64,000 nt of DNA from Candidatus Thorarchaeota archaeon (GTDB taxonomy: Archaea; Asgardarchaeota; Thorarchaeia; Thorarchaeales; Thorarchaeaceae). The first letter of the stretch is position 1, and the number at the start of each line of letters is the position of its first letter. Below the pieces are notes generated by a model. That model was not told the DNA's origin and ran no database searches. It saw nothing but the letters and a program-made list of their open reading frames with translations. Positions 58,804 through 64,000 of the stretch are shown in pieces. The stretch covers positions 34,038-98,037 of the forward strand of contig PRDJ01000041.1 of the NCBI GenBank assembly GCA_003345555.1, in the 5' to 3' direction. Made by a program: the position numbers and the translations under genes.

Positions 58804-60093
58804 TTGACCGGACTTCATTATCGGACAATCTGTGTCTTGCTAGTCAGCCTGCTTGTCATGGGAATCGGCACCGTGGCGTTCGTGCCCGGCGCAGCTTCGG
58901 CTCAGCCCGTGACATCGTTCACACCATCAGCAATTCCCTGGACGACCTACAGCAAGAACATGAATGTGACTACTTTCGTCGCGCCCGATGGTAGTCGTGA
59001 CCAGCTCTGGCACTTCTTGAACGGTGCCCAACAGAGCATCTATGTCGAGATATTCGGTATAAACAACCCGTACATAGTCGATCTGATTCATCAGATCCAC
59101 GCGGCGAAACCATCACTGGTGATGAAGTTCCTAATTGGATGGAATAGCCTAGGATACCTGGACCAGAACAAATGGGTCGCCAACGACCTAACGAATCTTG
59201 GCCTTCCGGTAAAATGGACTAAGTCAACCGACTTTGACCAAGCTCATCAGAAGTATATCATCATCGACAACAAGACCACGATAGTTCAATCAGGCAACTG
59301 GGCAAAGACCAGTTTCCCTGAAAGTGGGAAGATATCTAACCGTGAATGGAACATTGCAATGACTGATGTCGATGTGACCGCTGCCTATAGGGCAGTCTTC
59401 GATTATGATTGGGGCAGGGGTAAAACCTACAGTGTCGCAGATGGCACAGGCTCCGCCTTGTCCTACTCCGAGAGCGGCAGTAGCTATCCGCGTCCCTTTG
59501 CCACTGCCGGTACGTTTAGTGGTCAGATGAACGTAACTCCGATTTTCAGTCCGGATACGAGCTTGCAGGGCATCCTTTACTGCATAAACCGAGCCCAAGT
59601 AACACTCGATGTCCAGATACCATACTTCACTGATGTAAATGATGGAGGCCAAGTGGACCAGGTCATTAACGCAATATTAGCTGCGAAGGCTCGTGGCGTT
59701 ACCATCCGGATAATAACAGATGAGACGAAGGATTTCGAGAACATATCTGATATTTGTGTGGCCAATGGTATTGCAATAGGGTGGCAGGACACGACCTATT
59801 TCACTGCGGAGCATAACAAAGGAATCATCGTTGATGGAGAGCTTGTGCTAGTCTGCAGCATAAACTTCAGCGATGAAAGCATCGCCAACAACAGAGAAGC
59901 AGGTGTGATCATCGAGAACAACAACGTTGTTCAGTGGTACCAAGCGGTCTTCGACTATGATTGGAGCATAGCCGACATTGTCAATCCGATTACGACGACA
60001 ACCACAGAACCGGGCATTGACTGGGTCGACGGTGTAGTGGTTATCGCGCTAGTCATAGTGGTGTTTAGTGGGGCTTACTGCAGGAAGAAGTGA
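58804..60093 (+). CDS. Secreted phospholipase-D superfamily protein with C-terminal anchor
   Basis: 429 residues. The signal segment (ICVLLVSLLVMGIGTVAFVPGAASA) ends in an AxA-like site. Two HKD motifs are present: HQKYIIID (about residues 141-148) and HNKGIIVD (about 336-343), each with the Lys and Asp of the catalytic pair, and each followed by an N-rich segment (GNW; SINFSDESIANNREAGV). A C-terminal span (GVVVIALVIVVFSGAYC) ends in RKK, so the active site is extracellular. PLD-fold enzymes cut phospholipid head groups or nucleic acids. The start is TTG with AGAGGAG ahead. Confidence 0.87.
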   Translation: MTGLHYRTICVLLVSLLVMGIGTVAFVPGAASAQPVTSFTPSAIPWTTYSKNMNVTTFVAPDGSRDQLWHFLNGAQQSIYVEIFGINNPYIVDLIHQIHAAKPSLVMKFLIGWNSLGYLDQNKWVANDLTNLGLPVKWTKSTDFDQAHQKYIIIDNKTTIVQSGNWAKTSFPESGKISNREWNIAMTDVDVTAAYRAVFDYDWGRGKTYSVADGTGSALSYSESGSSYPRPFATAGTFSGQMNVTPIFSPDTSLQGILYCINRAQVTLDVQIPYFTDVNDGGQVDQVINAILAAKARGVTIRIITDETKDFENISDICVANGIAIGWQDTTYFTAEHNKGIIVDGELVLVCSINFSDESIANNREAGVIIENNNVVQWYQAVFDYDWSIADIVNPITTTTTEPGIDWVDGVVVIALVIVVFSGAYCRKK

Positions 60094-60234
60094 GAACTGT
60101 AGCAAGACTCCATGGCTTATTGTACAGCTCAGAACCAGCACACCTGGGCAGAGGGGCACGCTCGCCTCTCGCCCGGCCATCTTTCATCCGCAGTTCAATC
60201 CCGAGAGAAATCATTGCTTTGTCCACACATAGGC

Positions 60235-60834
60235 CTAGGCATCTGAACCGCTTTCTGCCATCTTCGCAAACTTGAGGCAGCTCTCAGCTTCGTGGTTCTC
60301 TCCGCGCTTCTTATGTAGTCCGGCTGCTATCCTGTAAGCGCGGGCAACCTCGGACCACTTTTGCTGGGCGTCTAAGCAGAGAGCAAGTGCCTTCCAGGTC
60401 TCAGGATTGGCAGAATTGTACTTTAGCGCCTCATTGTAGCATCCCACAGCCTCTGGAATCCTGAGAAGACTTTCGAGTGCCCTTGCTTTGCGGCACCACA
60501 ACGAGGCATCAGTGGGTGCGCGCTTGAGACCTTCTTCGGCGGCCGCAAGTGCATTGTCGAAGGCTCCCATTGCGAGATATGCCTCCGCTTTGTTCGAGTA
60601 AGCGTCGGGTTTGTTTGGCATGACTGCAATAGCTTTATCAAAAATCTGAACCGCTGTGTCCTGCTCGCCAATGCTTATGTGAATGAGACCCATCTCATTC
60701 AAAGCGACGAATGATTTAGGGTCAGCCTTCAGAGCTTTCTGGTAAGCCTCAATCGCCTTCTTGTTCATTCCCTTCTGTTTGAAGAGGCGTGCGGCTTCCA
60801 ACCATTGGTCACGAGTCTGACCCTCAAAAGACAT
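60235..60834 (-). CDS. Tetratricopeptide-repeat protein
   Basis: 199 residues. About five TPR units follow from residue 8 (WLEAARLFKQKGMNKKAIEAYQKAL; FVALNEMGLIHISIGEQDTAVQIFDKAI; AYSNKAEAYLAMGAFDNALAAAEEGL; LWCRKARALESLLRIPEAVGCYNEAL; TWKALALCLDAQQKWSEVARAYRIAA). The final segment (about 170-199) is a helix rich in Ala, Glu and His. ATG 60834 is preferred over GTG 60882 because a TATA-like element at 60857-60866 (minus strand) lies inside the longer form and fits a leaderless transcript from 60834. A protein-protein interaction adaptor; partners unknown. Confidence 0.87.
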   Translation of the reverse strand: MSFEGQTRDQWLEAARLFKQKGMNKKAIEAYQKALKADPKSFVALNEMGLIHISIGEQDTAVQIFDKAIAVMPNKPDAYSNKAEAYLAMGAFDNALAAAEEGLKRAPTDASLWCRKARALESLLRIPEAVGCYNEALKYNSANPETWKALALCLDAQQKWSEVARAYRIAAGLHKKRGENHEAESCLKFAKMAESGSDA

Positions 60835-60856
60835 ACGAATGACTCCGAACTGATGT

Positions 60857-60866
60857 GTTTTAACAG
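60857..60866 (-). promoter_or_regulatory. TATA box of the TPR gene (decides its start)
   Basis: The minus strand reads ctgttaaaac, 23-32 bases before ATG 60834, fitting a leaderless mRNA. Confidence 0.5.
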
Positions 60867-61007
60867 TTCTTCTTACGGACACGGATTTTTGGTGAGGTAC
60901 TCAGCGCTGGATTAGTACGAACTGGCAAGGTGTTAGGTCCTCGTGCTTGGACACAAGGGTTTTAACGAGAGCGGCTCCGTAACGCGAGCACAGCGCGAGG
61001 CCACAGT

Positions 61008-61535
61008 ATGAGTCATCGCTATCAACCTCCCATTGACAAGGATAATGAGACAGAAGAGGAAGAAGAAGCCTCTGCCGAAGAGGCTGAGGAGGAGGAACTC
61101 CCTGAGGAGGTAACTCCTGAGGAAGGAGTGAAACAGGGTTTCCTCGATGACCCATGGCCGAGGATGGTATTCGCGCTTATGGTTCTCGGTTTCATTCTTG
61201 TCATATTCACTCCAATCGATATGTGGGCCACCTACCGTTATAGTCTCGTCGGAACATACGTTTTCGTGATTCTAGCTTGTGCAGGCGCTCTCTTTGCATT
61301 CAAGATATGGAAGAAGAATCCCGGATCGGGTCTTCGTTGGGGAGGTTTGTTTAACGGCATTACCATCTCTTTCTGCCTAGTGCTTGGGGTAACCGACTCT
61401 CTCGAGACCGTCTTCTTTGGCAGCGGACTGTTTCCTGGTGTCTCAACCCCCGTGTTTGCCATTGCGATATTCGTGGTCGTTATGTGTATGTACAGCGTAG
61501 TGCTGATTGATCGGTCCTTGAAAAAGGGATATTGA
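61008..61535 (+). CDS. Four-span membrane protein with acidic N-terminal tail
   Basis: 175 residues. The first 50 are strongly acidic (runs of Glu with Ala and Pro), followed by four hydrophobic segments (about residues 53-72, 81-100, 115-133 and 143-163). The acidic tail is probably on the cytoplasmic or outer side and could bind cations or basic proteins. ATGA overlap with the next gene (MazG-like) suggests coupled translation. Family unknown. Confidence 0.72.
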   Translation: MSHRYQPPIDKDNETEEEEEASAEEAEEEELPEEVTPEEGVKQGFLDDPWPRMVFALMVLGFILVIFTPIDMWATYRYSLVGTYVFVILACAGALFAFKIWKKNPGSGLRWGGLFNGITISFCLVLGVTDSLETVFFGSGLFPGVSTPVFAIAIFVVVMCMYSVVLIDRSLKKGY

Positions 61536-61906
61536 TGACTACTCAGTCCCCTTCGTTGGAGGAAATCATGGTCCAGATACGGCGATTCGTGGAAGAACGA
61601 GACTGGACCAAGTATCACAAGCCGTCGGCCTTGGCCATCTCGGCGGCTATCGAAGCCGGAGAACTGCTTGAGCTTTTTCAGTGGCGTACGGATGAGGATG
61701 TGCAGTCTTCAATTGCGAAGGAGGAATATCGAGAGGCTATGGCGGACGAGATTGCTGATGTGATGATTTATTTACTCCGCCTCTGCGACACCGTCGGAAT
61801 CAGTCCTTCATCAGCTCTCATCAACAAGATGTCGAAGAATGCCCGGAAGTATCCCGTTGCCGAATCTCGAGAGAAGGACCCATGTAGGCTCAGGAAGGCC
61901 GTGTGA
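61532..61906 (+). CDS. MazG-like nucleotide pyrophosphohydrolase (dCTP pyrophosphatase type)
   Basis: 124 residues. EAGELLELFQW (about residues 46-56) and ADEIADVMIYLLRL (about 69-82) are the two metal-binding Glu/Asp helices of the all-alpha NTP pyrophosphatase fold; the order and length match RS21-C6/DCTPP1-type single-domain proteins. It probably removes non-canonical or excess dNTPs. Its start overlaps the preceding membrane protein gene by 4 bases. Active form is expected to be a dimer or tetramer. Confidence 0.9.
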   Translation: MMTTQSPSLEEIMVQIRRFVEERDWTKYHKPSALAISAAIEAGELLELFQWRTDEDVQSSIAKEEYREAMADEIADVMIYLLRLCDTVGISPSSALINKMSKNARKYPVAESREKDPCRLRKAV

Positions 61907-62690
61907 GTAGTGTATATGTCTCCGGGCGCCGGTCTTTGAGCACATGGTTCCTCGCTGTAATCATCTTGTTGTCTGAATCTCGTGGTTCGATGTCGACCCA
62001 AAACAGTCCTTGGTCTGTCACGCCTCGACGCAGAAGCACTTCGCCCTTCGGACTGGTCACTTGGGACATTCCCGAGAACTGAACGTCCCTTTCGAGACCA
62101 GTTCGATTAGCGGTGGCTGTAAAAACGCGATTCTCGATCGATCTGGTTCTCATTGCCTCCTGACAATACGGAAGAACAAGGTTGGCTGGATGCAGGATAA
62201 CTTGGGCGGACTTGAGAGCCAAGATGCGTGCCACCTCAGGAAATGCCCAGTCAAAGCACACCATGATACCGAATCGATATCCGTGAAACTCCACTACAGG
62301 TGGTTCTTTGCCTCCCGGGGTGAACCATTCACTTTCATGGTCGAACAAATGCAGCTTCTGGTAAACGGCAAGCAGTGCACCATTGGCAAATGCCGCCGCC
62401 GAGTTGTAGACCAGATTGCCTTGCTTCTGGCATATGCCACTCACAATAAGACGACCCTTCTTAGAACTGGCCTGAAGGAGCTTCGAGAAAGGTCCAGCAG
62501 GTATTTCCTCAGAAAGGCCGGTAGCCTCATTCTTGGACCTAAAGACATAGCCCGAGTTCAGCAGCTCAGGAAGAACCACAACATCTACTGATTCATGGTC
62601 TGCGGCTTGGAGAAGTTGTCGCGTCTGCTCCATGTTCCAAACCTTGTCACCAAAATTGGGCTGCGTTTGGCCCACGCCGATTCTGATCAT
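61890..62690 (-). CDS. Carbon-nitrogen hydrolase (nitrilase superfamily amidase)
   Basis: About 266 residues of the nitrilase/amidase fold with the Glu-Lys-Cys triad: Glu in VVVLPELLNSGYVF, Lys in AVYQKLHLF and Cys in MVCFDWAFPEVARIL. The HRE-like end reads NKMITARNHVLKDRRPETYTLL. ATG 62690 gives the canonical N-terminus MIRIGVGQTQPNFGD; an upstream ATG at 62750 would add 20 residues that do not look like the family. The substrate is probably an omega-amide or N-carbamoyl compound; unclear. Its end overlaps the MazG-like gene by 17 bases, on the opposite strand. Confidence 0.9.
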   Translation of the reverse strand: MIRIGVGQTQPNFGDKVWNMEQTRQLLQAADHESVDVVVLPELLNSGYVFRSKNEATGLSEEIPAGPFSKLLQASSKKGRLIVSGICQKQGNLVYNSAAAFANGALLAVYQKLHLFDHESEWFTPGGKEPPVVEFHGYRFGIMVCFDWAFPEVARILALKSAQVILHPANLVLPYCQEAMRTRSIENRVFTATANRTGLERDVQFSGMSQVTSPKGEVLLRRGVTDQGLFWVDIEPRDSDNKMITARNHVLKDRRPETYTLLTRPS

Positions 62691-62817
62691 GAAATGCTCG
62701 CCGAAAGCAGAAATGCAGATCCTCGCTATCTCTGCTTTGGTTACCACCACATCATCTCAGAGGGCGAACCTTCTAGGTCGGCTCAAGCACTGGAAAATGA
62801 TACCGAAGGAACCGAAC

Positions 62818-63708
62818 TTACTTCTCAGAGAGAGCGTCCTGATGGGGCGTGGGTTGGGCAACAACCTGTGCCGATTCTGTCGAGTCAATGACCGCCCTAA
62901 TCTCACGTTTCACTCTGAGAAGGATGTTGTACGTTCTTCTGAGCTCTCTTTCGGTATCATGATGCCAGATACTCTGTACGGCCATGAAGTTGATTCTAAG
63001 AATCCTGAACCTTCTCGCCATCACTGTGTATCGTTCTTTGAGCTTCTTCACGGACACGCCGGGTTTGGCTGCGGCGTCTCGGAGCCGGGCCAACCTCATT
63101 TCAATCGACGACATTTCTCTGGAGACCATTCTCTCTATTGCCCGGCCAACCAGCTCTTCGCTGTAATCCTCTACCAACCTGAGGTGAGTCCAACGCCGCA
63201 CGGAGGCGCCGTTTTCTTTCATCTTTGTCACGAATGTTCTTGCATCGTAGAGAGGATGACTCGTATCCGACCTATAATAGCGCACAGACTCCTTAGACCT
63301 TAGATGAGGGAAGAGGAGAACACCCGGCCGCAATCTCACGCAAGGAGACCTGCGTATGAGTCTCTGTGTCTGTTGTCTTTGCTGCGCTGAAGGACTGTCG
63401 TAACTGTAAGCCACGACCATGTATGTTCTATTTTCGGATTCGTTTGGACCCGAATCTTTCACTCTCGGGATCCGTTTTGTTTTCCTGAACGATATGTGTC
63501 TCCTGTTCAGGACGATATCCCTCACTAGCTGAGACTCCATCTTGGCCAAGTAGACACCTCTCGCCAGAGTCCTTATCCCCTCCACCCTCTCGGCCAGTAC
63601 CTCGAAATCCCTTGTGGGTTCCAACAGAATAGCCAGCTGTAAGCTTCCGCTCAAGATGACCTGATATATGCGACGAGTTGAGGATCTAGACTCGGTCGAA
63701 AGAATCAC
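62818..63708 (-). CDS. Uncharacterised basic protein (possible Cas2/ChrB-like ferredoxin fold segment)
   Basis: 296 residues, highly basic. The part around residues 95-140 (TYMVVAYSYDSPSAQQRQQTQRLIRR, then GVLLFPHLRSKE) has the strand-helix-strand look of small RNA-binding ferredoxin-like folds such as the N-terminal part of ChrB/PaaX/Cas2-like proteins: a Y...D pattern, then a basic helix, then a strand before an LFP turn. The remainder is helical and rich in Arg (for example EMSSIEMRLARLRDAA, KLKERYTVMARRFRILR). This assignment is speculative; I do not recognise a full family. No cas genes or repeats are near. Confidence 0.6.
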   Translation of the reverse strand: MILSTESRSSTRRIYQVILSGSLQLAILLEPTRDFEVLAERVEGIRTLARGVYLAKMESQLVRDIVLNRRHISFRKTKRIPRVKDSGPNESENRTYMVVAYSYDSPSAQQRQQTQRLIRRSPCVRLRPGVLLFPHLRSKESVRYYRSDTSHPLYDARTFVTKMKENGASVRRWTHLRLVEDYSEELVGRAIERMVSREMSSIEMRLARLRDAAAKPGVSVKKLKERYTVMARRFRILRINFMAVQSIWHHDTERELRRTYNILLRVKREIRAVIDSTESAQVVAQPTPHQDALSEK

Positions 63709-64000
63709 ATCCTTCAGGGGGAGCTCTTCGCAAGGCGGCCTACAGACCGGGATTCGCCTTCATTGAAGACATGTTGTATCATCCCAGTATTGGGCCGTGG
63801 GTGACACTGCCGAAATGCTTCGAAACTACCAGATATTACCCTTTTGATGATATAAAGCGATTGAAATGCACAATAAGCGTTGATAATGCCCGGATTACGT
63901 ATCGCAGTCAATGTGTACCATCTTCGTAATCGTGGAGAGTTATCACCGACCTCTAGGCTTTGGGACACGCTTAACACCTAAGGAAGCCAATACATGTTCG
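63709..64000. other. End of window: promoter-like element and possible small gene
   Basis: 292 bases without a large gene. A plus-strand TATA box (63849-63857, gatataaag) lies before a 31-codon reading frame from ATG 63886 to the stop at 63979-63981. The frame is very short; an alternative is that a non-coding RNA or a gene beyond the window is transcribed from this promoter. A minus-strand frame of 87 codons across this region looks spurious. Confidence 0.45.
63849..63857 (+). promoter_or_regulatory. Orphan TATA box near the window end
   Basis: gatataaag, about 30 bases before ATG 63886; the spacing fits a leaderless transcript. Confidence 0.5.

Noticed and set aside
63714..63977. 87-codon minus-strand frame near the window end
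   Set aside because: Contains the plus-strand TATA box and short ATG frame, has no ribosome site or motifs, and looks like chance.
1..64000. tRNA or rRNA genes
   Set aside because: I scanned for T-loop sequences such as ggttcgaatcc and paired cloverleaf arms and found only chance matches inside coding regions (for example gttcgattcc near 9782).
1..64000. CRISPR arrays, transposases or phage genes
   Set aside because: No regularly spaced direct repeats, no terminal inverted repeats with a transposase frame, and no phage structural genes were seen.

Overview
The window looks like a chromosomal segment of an archaeon, most probably an Asgard archaeon and plausibly of the Thorarchaeia type. Archaeal markers are an archaeal-type S-adenosylmethionine synthetase, a group II chaperonin (thermosome), RNA polymerase subunit K (Rpo6), a geranylgeranyl-reductase-family flavoprotein, an AK6/Fap7-type adenylate kinase, a MEMO-family protein and TATA-box promoters about 25-30 bases before transcript starts. 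Asgard-like traits are a Rab/Ras-type small GTPase, tandem membrane proteins with a longin/roadblock-like tail, an SPFH protein with a zinc ribbon, and a bacterial-type UvrABC set. The lineage assignment is inference from gene content; no rRNA or other taxonomic marker is present. I saw no tRNA, rRNA, CRISPR array, insertion sequence or phage block.

Layout. 1-5 kb: the 3' part of the AdoMet synthetase gene, a coiled-coil protein with a strong leader hairpin, a metallo-beta-lactamase protein, the SPFH/zinc-ribbon protein and, on the minus strand, the geranylgeranyl reductase relative. 5.3-9.3 kb: a four-gene group 3b NADP-linked [NiFe] hydrogenase operon in the order beta, gamma, delta, alpha, with a clear TATA promoter. 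9.4-12.1 kb: a large orphan DNA-methylase-like gene. 12-16 kb: a membrane protein, a secreted protein, AK6, RimI and a DUF89 protein. 15.8-18.2 kb: the thermosome gene overlapping or abutting an unusual helix-hairpin-helix/Rpo6 fusion. 18.3-22.1 kb: an MgtC/DUF4010 membrane protein, HisRS and a MEMO protein. 22.1-25.6 kb (minus): a transporter, an ACT-domain regulator, an acetyltransferase and a glycyl-radical-enzyme activase.

26-28.3 kb holds a tandem duplication of 7-TM proteins with a soluble longin/roadblock-like domain; the duplication includes the upstream regulatory block. 28.4-37.6 kb is a mix of transporters, two members of a secreted protein family (a third lies at 12.8 kb), zinc-ribbon/coiled-coil and membrane proteins, and a UPF0173-like hydrolase. 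37.7-44.8 kb has an acyl-CoA-dehydrogenase-like enzyme, small membrane proteins, a transporter and a 767-residue surface protein followed by a hairpin plus T-run terminator. 45-46.8 kb: the small GTPase and a QueG-like Fe-S protein, divergent. 47-56.6 kb: a nucleotide excision repair cluster uvrB-uvrA-uvrA'-uvrC with two full-length UvrA genes overlapping by ATGA. 56.7-64 kb: a stand-alone Lrp ligand-binding domain, a methyltransferase, a ferredoxin, a secreted phospholipase-D-fold protein, a TPR protein, a MazG-like pyrophosphohydrolase, a nitrilase-family amidase and an unrecognised 296-residue protein.

Metabolically the window points to an anaerobe that exchanges electrons between H2 and NADP(H), makes ether lipids and carries a complete UvrABC pathway. 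The most unusual items are the HhH-Rpo6 fusion, the duplicated 7-TM/longin-like proteins, the tandem UvrA genes and a small family of secreted proteins sharing a Trp-Gly/Gly-Asp motif. Start codons GTG and TTG are frequent, and several starts were set by Shine-Dalgarno or TATA spacing.
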